Below are positions 1 to 5,712 of a DNA stretch of 8,327 nucleotides, in pieces (within the stretch, counting starts at the first letter, position 1; each line of letters opens with the position of its first letter). The stretch is from NCBI GenBank assembly GCA_947448095.1, contig CANFNN010000119.1:1-8327 (forward strand), written 5' to 3'. Position numbers and translations under genes: made by a program. This DNA is from Bacteriovoracaceae bacterium. GTDB taxonomy: Bacteria; Bdellovibrionota; Bacteriovoracia; Bacteriovoracales; Bacteriovoracaceae. The notes under the pieces are model-generated. The model was given only the letters and a program-made list of their open reading frames with translations. It ran no database searches and had not been told where the DNA came from.

Positions 1-113
1 GTGAGGTTACCTGAGTTCTTTTCTAGTTCATCATCTGTCATTTTTCCCCACTGAGTTTTAATCTCACCTTTAATTTCTTTCCATTTGCCCTTGATCATTT
101 GTTCATTAAACAT
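1..113 (-). CDS. CsbD-family stress-response protein (3' part cut by window edge)
   Basis: This is the N-terminal 37 codons of a small protein that begins MFNEQMIKGKWKEIKGEIK and continues with QWGKMTDDELEKNSGNL before the window ends. The pattern of K-G-x-W-K-x-x-K-G, then W-G-K-[LM]-T-D-D-[DE]-L, is the signature of the CsbD family: short, charged, helical proteins of roughly 60-70 residues, usually induced by general or envelope stress and of unknown biochemical role. The ATG at 111-113 is chosen because a strong Shine-Dalgarno (AAAGGA on the minus strand, 121-126) lies seven bases upstream. About half the protein is missing. The family call is firm; the role in this organism is inferred only from the family. 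Confidence 0.85.
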   Translation of the reverse strand, partial: MFNEQMIKGKWKEIKGEIKTQWGKMTDDELEKNSGNL

Positions 114-120
114 TTTGTCA

Positions 121-126
121 TCCTTT
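121..126 (-). promoter_or_regulatory. Ribosome binding site of the CsbD-family gene
   Basis: AAAGGA reads on the minus strand with a 7-base spacer to the ATG at 113. It decides the start of a gene that is cut by the window edge. Confidence 0.75.
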
Positions 127-178
127 GTTGTTACCAATGCTTATTTTTGTTGCAGGAATCGCACCAATTATTCACCTC

Positions 179-197
179 TCTAATTTAGCTAGTTAGA
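179..197. repeat. Imperfect inverted repeat upstream of the CsbD-family gene
   Basis: The arms TCTAA and TTAGA flank a 9-base centre, and six of the nine base pairs of the 19-bp site are symmetric. It lies about 65 bp upstream of the CsbD-family start, in the 197-bp gap (114-310) between that gene and the end of truA. The position suits an operator or a weak hairpin. No convincing -10/-35 pair or truA terminator could be found in the gap, and nothing else in it is identifiable. The repeat may be chance in AT-rich DNA. Confidence 0.2.
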
Positions 198-310
198 ACA
201 ATCAATGGGGCATGAGCGTGGTGATCGTGTCACAAAGACCCGTTGTGGTTGTATTTGTTAGCAGCGTAGTTGGATCGAATCTTGCAATGCTTAATTCATC
301 CGATTGGACT

Positions 311-1120
311 TTAGCTAGGTGATACTTCGTTGTATTTTATCTCATGAAGAAACAGCCCATTTGGAGCCGCTACTTTCCAAATGCGCTTTTCTTTTTTGGG
401 ACCGTGAAGCAGATGAAGAAATTCTTTCGGCGTAAGCTTCCCGCTCCCCACCATCCAGAGTGCACTCATGATGTGCCTGATCATTTGTTTTAAAAAACCA
501 TTGCCCTCAATTTTTAGCTGATAGCAATGAATGAGCTCTGTGGGCAGGAGAAAAAGTTCTGAGTCCGAAAAAACGGAGTGTGGGTTTATTTCAGTTAATT
601 CACAAACAGTGATCTCTCTGATGGTGCTTTTGACATTGCTTCCGGCGTAGCAGAAGTTTTGAAAATTCTGTGTCCCAAGAATTTCCCGTACACAGATGAT
701 CATAGAATCAACATTTAGGGGAAGGGAGAAATTGGAGATAAATCTTCGCTCCTCTAACGTCACATTTCTTTTATTGGTAAAATAATAGCGATACTCTTTA
801 GACAGTGGATCAGAGGCGGGTTTAAAGTTTCCTGAGCAAGGCATAACATTAAGGCATCTGATTTGTGCCGGAAGCAGTTGGTTGATTGAATTTGTAAACG
901 TCGTGCAATCGATTGTGTTTTGGGAAGTGATTTTTACCAATTGCTCCATGGCATGAACCCCAGTGTCGGTTCTCGAGGCTCCCATGGTGGTGACTTTACC
1001 CTCAATAATTTTTTGGATCGCCAGATTGAAATCATTTTGAATTGAGGGGATATCTTTTTGCCATTGAAAGCCAGCGTATCCCGTTCCATCGTATTGAATC
1101 GTGGCCTTATAGTAATGCAT
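311..1120 (-). CDS. truA: tRNA pseudouridine(38-40) synthase TruA
   Basis: TruA isomerises uridines 38, 39 and 40 of the tRNA anticodon arm to pseudouridine in the cytoplasm. The 269-residue length is normal for the family. Recognisable blocks are the N-terminal strand with Y10-D-G-T-x-Y-x-G-F-Q-x-Q, the catalytic loop GASRTDTGVHA with the nucleophilic aspartate at residue 52, the K-E-Y-R-Y-Y segment with the conserved tyrosine near residue 110, and the C-terminal GNGFLKQMIRHI block that helps bind RNA. The catalytic loop reads A-S-R-T-D rather than the commoner A-G-R-T-D, a mild variation that leaves Arg-Thr-Asp intact. The ATG at 1118-1120 has only a weak GAG element about ten bases upstream. 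The gene lies 86 bp downstream of the kinase-like gene on the same strand. No terminator is visible between them, so read-through is possible, but there is no obvious functional link. Confidence 0.97.
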   Translation of the reverse strand: MHYYKATIQYDGTGYAGFQWQKDIPSIQNDFNLAIQKIIEGKVTTMGASRTDTGVHAMEQLVKITSQNTIDCTTFTNSINQLLPAQIRCLNVMPCSGNFKPASDPLSKEYRYYFTNKRNVTLEERRFISNFSLPLNVDSMIICVREILGTQNFQNFCYAGSNVKSTIREITVCELTEINPHSVFSDSELFLLPTELIHCYQLKIEGNGFLKQMIRHIMSALWMVGSGKLTPKEFLHLLHGPKKEKRIWKVAAPNGLFLHEIKYNEVSPS

Positions 1121-1206
1121 GTTTTTTAAGCTCAGAAAATAGTTGGTAAAACCTAAAACATCTTTGAGGGTGAGGATAGCTTACTGGGAGTGTGAAAAGT
1201 TAGCAA

Positions 1207-1824
1207 TTAGGTTTTCAACGGGAAAATGAACTTTAGGGTGATCCCAGAGGAATGATTTGTTTCGTACTCAGCCTTTGCACCCATGGCGCGCATGTTCTCT
1301 TTAATGATCATGACTCCGGTGGCATGGGGCAGAAGGCGATCAATTTTTTCGGACTGTTGAAATCCTTCTCCATTATCACTAATCTCAACGATTAGATGCT
1401 GATTTTTTAAGAGTAAATTGATTGCAATTTCGGTCGATTTTGCGTTTTGAGAGTTCTCAACTGCATTCTCAAGGGCCTGATATAGCAAATCCTTATCTAT
1501 TTCGATTGAGGCGGTGTTTGCCCATTGGTGATTAGGAGCATTCATTTTTATGACGACGTCATTAAAAAGATTGTTTAGTTTTTGACTCTTGGAATTGATA
1601 AAAGCATAAAGTTCATCTTGATTCAAAATTTCAAATGGCTTTTGACCAATTGATTCAAGATGAAAATCTTTATAAAGGCTTTTTACAAGTTCATTTATCC
1701 TCTCGATGTTGGCATCGACTTTTTCGCAGGGAGGAGGAGTGCCCTGCTTGTACTTTCTGATTAGGCAGTACAGATTCATTAGCTTGTTATTCAGGTCATG
1801 GATCGCAAAGGTGTAAGCGTTCAT
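1207..1824 (-). CDS. Soluble sensor-less histidine kinase-like protein
   Basis: A 205-residue protein with the two core modules of a histidine kinase and nothing else. Near the N-terminus, FAIHDLNNKLMNLY resembles an H-box, with candidate phospho-acceptor His9, followed by a helical stretch to about residue 60 that could form the dimerisation hairpin. The C-terminal half is a GHKL ATPase: an N-box around LENAVEN (Asn120/Asn124), a G1 box DNGEGF (from Asp150), a G2 segment TGVMIIKENMRAMGA and a final SSGITLKFIFPL strand. There is no membrane segment, PAS, GAF or receiver domain, so it must be cytoplasmic and take its input from a partner. A histidine phosphotransferase of the ChpT/Spo0B type is an alternative, although the ATP-binding boxes look intact. 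A TTG at 1842 would add six residues; the ATG is preferred on codon grounds, since neither start has a well-placed Shine-Dalgarno. It is divergent from the HTH gene at 1900, which may be a partner (inference). Confidence 0.8.
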   Translation of the reverse strand: MNAYTFAIHDLNNKLMNLYCLIRKYKQGTPPPCEKVDANIERINELVKSLYKDFHLESIGQKPFEILNQDELYAFINSKSQKLNNLFNDVVIKMNAPNHQWANTASIEIDKDLLYQALENAVENSQNAKSTEIAINLLLKNQHLIVEISDNGEGFQQSEKIDRLLPHATGVMIIKENMRAMGAKAEYETNHSSGITLKFIFPLKT

Positions 1825-1877
1825 AGAGAAATGATATTCCAAAGGAAATATGTGGTCACCTTTTTTTGACGATTGCT

Positions 1878-1895
1878 TATAATTAAGTTACTTAA
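1878..1895 (+). promoter_or_regulatory. -10 box with adjoining 13-bp palindrome, promoter of the HTH/hydrolase operon
   Basis: A consensus TATAAT lies at 1878-1883. It shares its last T with a perfect 13-base palindrome, TTAAGT-T-ACTTAA (1883-1895), which covers the expected transcription start near 1890. No good -35 hexamer sits 16-18 bp upstream (the bases there are around GGTCACC); a TTGACG at 1866-1871 is far too close to serve. The palindrome over the start point is a plausible operator for a repressor, possibly the HTH protein encoded immediately downstream (inference). The leader would be only about ten bases long. Confidence 0.5.
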
Positions 1896-1899
1896 CTAT

Positions 1900-2736
1900 A
1901 TGAATAATTTTTCTTCTTCTATTGTTCGCGCAGTGCGCAAGTATCATGAAATTAAGCAAATTGATTTTGCTCCGCTTTTGGCGACAACTCAGTCTGCTCT
2001 TTCAAAAATTGAAGCTGGTCATCTCGAACTGAGTGCCACCCAATGGCTTTCTGTTTGTGATAGGTTTACTCTCGATCCAAGATCCATTTTTACCGGCAAA
2101 ATTGAAAATCTAGGGGAACGTAAACTCAAGGTTGAGTCAGTAGATCACGTCGGTGGATTTGATATTCCAGATAATTACTCCTACCTTATGGGTTCTTCTG
2201 TAAGAACGGCCTATCCCTTTTTAAAGTTTATGCGTCTTCGCATAGGGGAGAAGCGTTTTGAGAGTTTTCTGAAATCAACTGGCTTTGATAAGGATTATTT
2301 TGTCATAATGAATAATCCACTTAATCTGAAATTTATTGAGCATATGGTTCTCTTTCTCATGTCTGAAGGATGTTTAAGTCTCGATCATGTGGGAAGTATT
2401 ATTGAGCTTGGACAATTTAAGGATATCCATTCCTCGCTAGTCACGGAATTTGGTCATACCCAAGGTCTAGACGGCGCCACTAAGAAACTTCTTTCAAAAG
2501 TAAAATCAACTTACGAGCAAAATACTTCTTATGAATTCCTAGGGGACAAAGAATATGTTGTGGCCCGGGATCAGGATTTTTTAAAAGACTTAAAACTAAG
2601 TGAAGAGTTCAACGAATTTCGAAAGCGCTACAATCTCTCTCATTTTCAAGCCCTTGGCGATTTTATGACAACTGGAGAGAATAAGTTTAAAATGAAATCA
2701 ACCAATGAGGGTTGGCTCATAGTAAAAGCAGCCTAG
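1900..2736 (+). CDS. HTH (XRE-like) protein with uncharacterised C-terminal domain
   Basis: A 278-residue predicted transcription regulator. Residues about 8-64 form a lambda-repressor-like helix-turn-helix, with TTQSALSKIEAG (29-40) as the turn and recognition helix, followed by the typical V-C-D-R-F-x-L-D-P-x-x-I-F ending. Residues about 90-270 form a domain I cannot name, probably ligand-sensing or dimerising. It matches the minus-strand protein at 3481-4341 in several blocks, so the two are diverged paralogues. The ATG at 1900 is chosen over an in-frame TTG at 1873, because the TTG lies upstream of the TATAAT at 1878-1883 and would not be in the transcript. No Shine-Dalgarno precedes the ATG. 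The stop codon overlaps the ribosome binding site of the downstream hydrolase, so the two are surely co-transcribed, and the protein may control that operon. DNA binding is well supported; target and signal are unknown. Confidence 0.8.
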   Translation: MNNFSSSIVRAVRKYHEIKQIDFAPLLATTQSALSKIEAGHLELSATQWLSVCDRFTLDPRSIFTGKIENLGERKLKVESVDHVGGFDIPDNYSYLMGSSVRTAYPFLKFMRLRIGEKRFESFLKSTGFDKDYFVIMNNPLNLKFIEHMVLFLMSEGCLSLDHVGSIIELGQFKDIHSSLVTEFGHTQGLDGATKKLLSKVKSTYEQNTSYEFLGDKEYVVARDQDFLKDLKLSEEFNEFRKRYNLSHFQALGDFMTTGENKFKMKSTNEGWLIVKAA

Positions 2737-2740
2737 GAGA
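2735..2740 (+). promoter_or_regulatory. Ribosome binding site overlapping the upstream stop codon
   Basis: AGGAGA shares bases with the TAG stop (2734-2736) of the HTH gene and stands five bases before the hydrolase ATG. This arrangement favours translational coupling of the two genes. Confidence 0.75.
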
Positions 2741-2745
2741 GCTTC

Positions 2746-3450
2746 ATGAATCTGGTTTGTATTCACGGGAATAGTTTAGACTCAACAATTTATGATTCAA
2801 TCAACGTCGACGGCTTTCAAAAAATAACTCTTAATCTTCCTGGCCATGGTGGGCGAGAGCTTGGAAACGTAAAATCATTTTTGGATTTTGTTGATGTTAT
2901 TTATAACGACATTGCCCCTTTAAAAGATGTGGTTCTATTAGGCTCATCTCTTGGTGGCCACATCGTTCATCATCTCTTGAATAGAATGAAACCACTGGCA
3001 GTGATTACGATCAGCTCTCCGCCTTTAAATTTAGAGACTGTTGGCAAGGCTTTTGCGCCGAATTCTGTCGGCCAGTTGCTCTTTCAAGCCGAAATTTCAC
3101 CCGCGGAAGCCATGATTTTAGGGGACTCTATGTTGAGTCTAAGAAAAGATCTTGTGCCACGATTATCGGCCATGATTGAGGCCACGGAGCCTCAGGCCAG
3201 AGGCATCATTGCAGGCAGTCTTATGAAGGCCGAATTTTTAGATGAAGTGGAACTGCTGAAAAACTTCGCTGGACCTAAAATATTGGTTGTTCCCACAATG
3301 GATGGGTTCGTAAATAAAGACTATATGAAATCATGTGAGTATGTCCGAGTGGTTGAACTCGAGGGGAATCACATTCTTTCTTGGGATAATTCACTGGCGG
3401 TGAATGATCTTTTAGGCCGCGAGTTGGGCAAGCTTCAAAAACGCATTTGA
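2746..3450 (+). CDS. Alpha/beta hydrolase fold protein
   Basis: A 234-residue cytoplasmic alpha/beta hydrolase without a signal peptide. The first strand runs into His7-Gly8, the usual oxyanion-hole motif. L-P-G-H-G follows at residues 31-35, and the nucleophile elbow GSSLGG puts Ser68 at the catalytic position. Asp186 in VVPTMDGFV and His209 in EGNHILSW complete a full Ser-Asp-His triad at normal spacing. The region between about residues 95 and 165 is the variable cap and gives no substrate clue. Likely reactions are hydrolysis of a carboxylic ester, thioester or lactone; nothing in the sequence separates these. The gene begins 9 bp after the HTH gene, behind a strong overlapping Shine-Dalgarno, so it is probably co-regulated and perhaps acts on the effector sensed by that protein (inference). 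It ends 30 bp from the convergent stop of the paralogous HTH-like gene. Confidence 0.88.
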   Translation: MNLVCIHGNSLDSTIYDSINVDGFQKITLNLPGHGGRELGNVKSFLDFVDVIYNDIAPLKDVVLLGSSLGGHIVHHLLNRMKPLAVITISSPPLNLETVGKAFAPNSVGQLLFQAEISPAEAMILGDSMLSLRKDLVPRLSAMIEATEPQARGIIAGSLMKAEFLDEVELLKNFAGPKILVVPTMDGFVNKDYMKSCEYVRVVELEGNHILSWDNSLAVNDLLGRELGKLQKRI

Positions 3451-3459
3451 TTTCTACAT

Positions 3460-3479
3460 TCCAAAAAGAATATTTTTTT
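3460..3479. terminator. Weak candidate terminator between convergent genes
   Basis: The 30-bp gap between the two convergent stops holds only a short ATTC-caaaaa-GAAT hairpin followed by a run of Ts on the plus strand. The stem is four A/T-rich pairs, so this is at best a weak terminator for the HTH/hydrolase transcript. Nothing better serves either strand here. Confidence 0.25.
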
Positions 3480-3480
3480 C

Positions 3481-4341
3481 TTAGATAGTTGAAAGTGGCT
3501 TAGGGATGTTGATCAGGAAATAGTCATTTTTGTTATTCTTTGATTGTAATATTTCTGTCACTCCTAGTGGAAGCCCAAAAATAGAGGCAAGTCCTGAGCT
3601 GATGCCACTCTTATAATGTCTGAGAGCATTGCTTGAGACATTATGGGTTTTATAGAGTTCTTTAAATTCTTCTTTAAGTTCACATTCAAGAAGTAATTTC
3701 TCTTCTTTGCGATTTATAAATTGATAATTATAAGATTTATCAAATTGTTTGATTTTATCAGTGAAAAATTCTTCGTAAAAATCTACCCTTGGTATCATTC
3801 CAGGGCGACCAAAGTTAAACCTTTTATTTAAGTTTATGATGCCCTTTTGCCCGCAGCCTTTCATGAATTCTAAATTGTCAGTAAATTTCTCTACAAGGTC
3901 TAAATAGTCCACAATAAGCTTAAAGGGAATATCGAGTTCTGGATAAAGAAGGATGGTTTTAGGAACCTGAAGTCTTCTGAAAATGAGATCATTTAGCCAC
4001 TCAAGTCCCTCATCATCTAGGCCTGAGACAAAATTTATGAGAGTTTGAACCCGGCTATTTTTTTCTACTTGGTAGTGGTCTGGTAGGATTGGATGCTCGT
4101 TTAAATAATTTCGAGCAAAGACCTTAGCATCAAATTTTTCAGAGAAAGCATTCTCTAAATCCAGTCCATAGCGTTCGCAAAAATTCATGGCAAGTTTGAG
4201 TGGGAAATTTTGCGGATGAAGAAGATATTTTTCGGCTTCTTTTTGAGTCATGCCGAAGCTTTCAACATAATCATCCCACTTAAGATTAAGTGCACTTTGG
4301 ATGGCCTTGGCATTATTCAGAAAATTTGACTCACTCAGCAT
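3481..4341 (-). CDS. Degenerate HTH-like protein, paralogue of the protein at 1900-2736
   Basis: A 286-residue protein with no membrane segment or signal peptide. On its own the N-terminus is hard to recognise, but it aligns with the HTH protein at 1900-2736. GMTQKEAEKYL (30-40) occupies the place of the recognition-helix region, and NFCERYGLDLENAFSEKF (53-70) matches the C-[DE]-R-[FY]-x-L-D-x(4)-F-x-x-K ending of the other protein's HTH. Later, LPDHY near residue 80 matches IPDNY, SYNYQF matches SYEFLG, and LKEEFKELYKTHNVS matches LSEEFNEFRKRYNLS. The Ser/Glu-rich turn typical of XRE proteins is poorly kept, so DNA binding is uncertain. It converges on the hydrolase gene and is divergent from the MFS gene. 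The ATG at 4341 has no Shine-Dalgarno. It may be a partner, antagonist or redundant copy of the first protein; function is unknown. Confidence 0.7.
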   Translation of the reverse strand: MLSESNFLNNAKAIQSALNLKWDDYVESFGMTQKEAEKYLLHPQNFPLKLAMNFCERYGLDLENAFSEKFDAKVFARNYLNEHPILPDHYQVEKNSRVQTLINFVSGLDDEGLEWLNDLIFRRLQVPKTILLYPELDIPFKLIVDYLDLVEKFTDNLEFMKGCGQKGIINLNKRFNFGRPGMIPRVDFYEEFFTDKIKQFDKSYNYQFINRKEEKLLLECELKEEFKELYKTHNVSSNALRHYKSGISSGLASIFGLPLGVTEILQSKNNKNDYFLINIPKPLSTI

Positions 4342-4482
4342 TAGTTAAAATTAGCTTATTCAATTTCAGAAGTAAATGTCGCTCGGGATTGCGTTTGGTC
4401 GCCCAAGTACTAGTATACACATTCCAGTTTTTAACTCTTTGTCTTGGCCAGACAAGGCCAATTTAAGGCCTATGATACTTAA
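4342..4482. promoter_or_regulatory. Divergent intergenic promoter region
   Basis: This 141-bp gap separates the minus-strand HTH-like gene from the plus-strand MFS gene and should hold both promoters. For the minus strand, TATACT (4412-4417) is a good -10 without a matching -35, and a weaker TTTACT / TAATTT pair with 17-bp spacing lies nearer the gene. For the plus strand, TATGAT (4471-4476) ends six bases before the MFS ATG, which would make that mRNA leaderless. TTGCGT (4389-4394) with TAGTAT 16 bp downstream is a weaker alternative giving a longer leader. An eight-base palindrome, TACTAGTA (4408-4415), overlaps the minus-strand -10. Which elements are used cannot be decided from sequence alone. 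Confidence 0.4.
4439..4471 (+). repeat. Nested, mutually exclusive inverted repeats before the MFS gene
   Basis: Three short perfect hairpins overlap. TTGTCT/AGACAA (4439-4444 with 4450-4455) encloses TGGCC. TTGGCC/GGCCAA (4444-4449 with 4456-4461) encloses AGACAA. AGGCC/GGCCT (4455-4459 with 4467-4471) encloses AATTTAA. Each reuses bases of its neighbour, so they cannot all form at once. The block lies directly before the TATGAT element, where a -35 would normally be, so it could be a composite operator. If transcription starts further upstream, it could be a switching leader instead. Confidence 0.45.
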
Positions 4483-5655
4483 ATGATGAACCGCTTTCAT
4501 TACCTGAAATCGAAGTATCCCGGAGTCCTGCTTTTAGGCTGCATCTCTTTTTTTACCGATATCGCGAGTGAAATGCTCTATCCGATAACTCCCATTTTTT
4601 TAACCACGATTCTCGGATCTTCAATGACCAACGTCGGTCTGATTGAGGGCATCGCTGAGGGAGTGTCGAGCTTACTTAAGACCTATACGGGATTTTGGTC
4701 GGACCGGATCTCCAAGAGAAAACCCTTTATCTTTTTGGGTTATTTTTTATCGGCGATTAGTCGGCCTTTGATTGGTCTTTCCACTTTGCCGCTGCAAGTT
4801 CTGGGCGCCAGAGTGACGGACCGAGTGGGTAAGGGTCTGCGAACTGCTCCTCGAGATGCTCTGATTGCAGATATGGTGGAGCCGGCCGAACGGGGACTTG
4901 CCTTTGGTTGGCACCGCGCACTTGATACTTTAGGTGCAGTCGCAGGACCTCTTCTGACGCTAGTTCTTTTAAAATACTTCACAGACCTTCGGCATGCTTA
5001 TTTTTATGCCCTCATCCCAGGTTTGTTATCTGTGGCGTTTATCTTCTTTCTCAAAGAACCTATTCGCCTTGATCGGATTGTGGCCCAAAAGTTTTCCTTC
5101 CAGTGGAAAAATTTAAATCACGAATATAAGGTTTTTATCATTGGATGGACGCTGTTTTGCCTCACTAATTCCAGTGATGCCTTCTTAATTCTCAAAATGA
5201 AAGATGGGGGAGTTGAGTTTAGTGAAATCATTTTATTGTATGCTTGGTATAATTTAGTTTACGCATTGTTTAGTCCGTACTTAGGAAACCTCTCTGATCA
5301 TTTGGGAGTGAAGAAGATTCTTTTGATGGGGCTTACACTTTTTACGATTGTCTATGTGGGCTTTGCCTATTCGACTCATAAATATCAGTTTGCTGTTCTT
5401 CTTGCTCTCTACGGAATTTATATGGCGGCAACCGAAGGAGTGAGTAAGGCCTATGTGAGTAAGCTCACAAGTCCAGACACTCGTGCCACGGCCTTAGGTC
5501 TTCTGGGAACTTTTTCAGGAATGGCGCAGATATTTGCAAGCCTTGTGACCGGGATTCTTTGGGACCATTACGGCGCCACTGTAGCACTGCTGTTTTCGTG
5601 TCTAGGGAGTTTAGCTCTCATCCTGCTGTTAAGTCTTTCTGGTAAGATGAAATAG
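4483..5655 (+). CDS. Major facilitator superfamily transporter
   Basis: A 390-residue inner-membrane protein with a pattern of about twelve hydrophobic segments and no cleaved signal, typical of MFS secondary transporters. Motif A is clear in the loop between helices 2 and 3 (G70-F-W-S-D74-R-x-x-K-R-K), with a weaker copy in the second half (GNLSDHLGVKK from residue 268). Between them, the family-specific block RVGKGLRTAPRDALIAD (114-130) and then RGLAFGWHRALDTLGA (137-152) mark a widespread MFS subgroup often annotated as drug or small-molecule efflux. Asp26, Glu30, Glu55 and Glu59 lie in or near helices 1 and 2 and could take part in proton coupling. The substrate cannot be deduced. A second ATG follows immediately at 4486, and no Shine-Dalgarno precedes either. 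The next gene starts 57 bp downstream with its own promoter. Confidence 0.93.
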   Translation: MMNRFHYLKSKYPGVLLLGCISFFTDIASEMLYPITPIFLTTILGSSMTNVGLIEGIAEGVSSLLKTYTGFWSDRISKRKPFIFLGYFLSAISRPLIGLSTLPLQVLGARVTDRVGKGLRTAPRDALIADMVEPAERGLAFGWHRALDTLGAVAGPLLTLVLLKYFTDLRHAYFYALIPGLLSVAFIFFLKEPIRLDRIVAQKFSFQWKNLNHEYKVFIIGWTLFCLTNSSDAFLILKMKDGGVEFSEIILLYAWYNLVYALFSPYLGNLSDHLGVKKILLMGLTLFTIVYVGFAYSTHKYQFAVLLALYGIYMAATEGVSKAYVSKLTSPDTRATALGLLGTFSGMAQIFASLVTGILWDHYGATVALLFSCLGSLALILLLSLSGKMK

Positions 5656-5687
5656 TGGATTCTCTTTTTACTTTTGGCCCTTGCATG

Positions 5688-5693
5688 TATAAT
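5688..5693 (+). promoter_or_regulatory. -10 element of the cNMP-binding-domain gene
   Basis: A consensus TATAAT stands 19 bp before the ATG at 5713, in the 57-bp gap after the MFS gene. The best upstream partner is a poor TTTACT with 15-bp spacing (5667-5672). The predicted start near 5700 gives a short leader containing GAGG (5705-5708), four bases before the ATG. This suggests expression independent of the transporter. Confidence 0.5.
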
Positions 5694-5712
5694 GAGAAAA
5701 AGATGAGGTCCT

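Noticed and set aside
265..290. tRNA T-arm-like string GGATCGAATC
   Set aside because: The flanking bases do not form a T-stem and no acceptor, D or anticodon arms can be assembled around it.
1866..1871. TTGACG as the -35 box of the HTH promoter
   Set aside because: It is separated from TATAAT at 1878 by only six bases, far below the 16-18 needed.
1873..1899. TTG start at 1873 for the HTH gene
   Set aside because: It precedes the best -10 box (1878-1883), has no Shine-Dalgarno, and adds nine residues that are not part of the HTH fold.
4740..4982. Minus-strand open frame of 80 codons inside the MFS gene
   Set aside because: It lies wholly opposite a well-supported MFS coding region, has an Arg/Ser/Pro-rich composition typical of a shadow frame, and has no domain.
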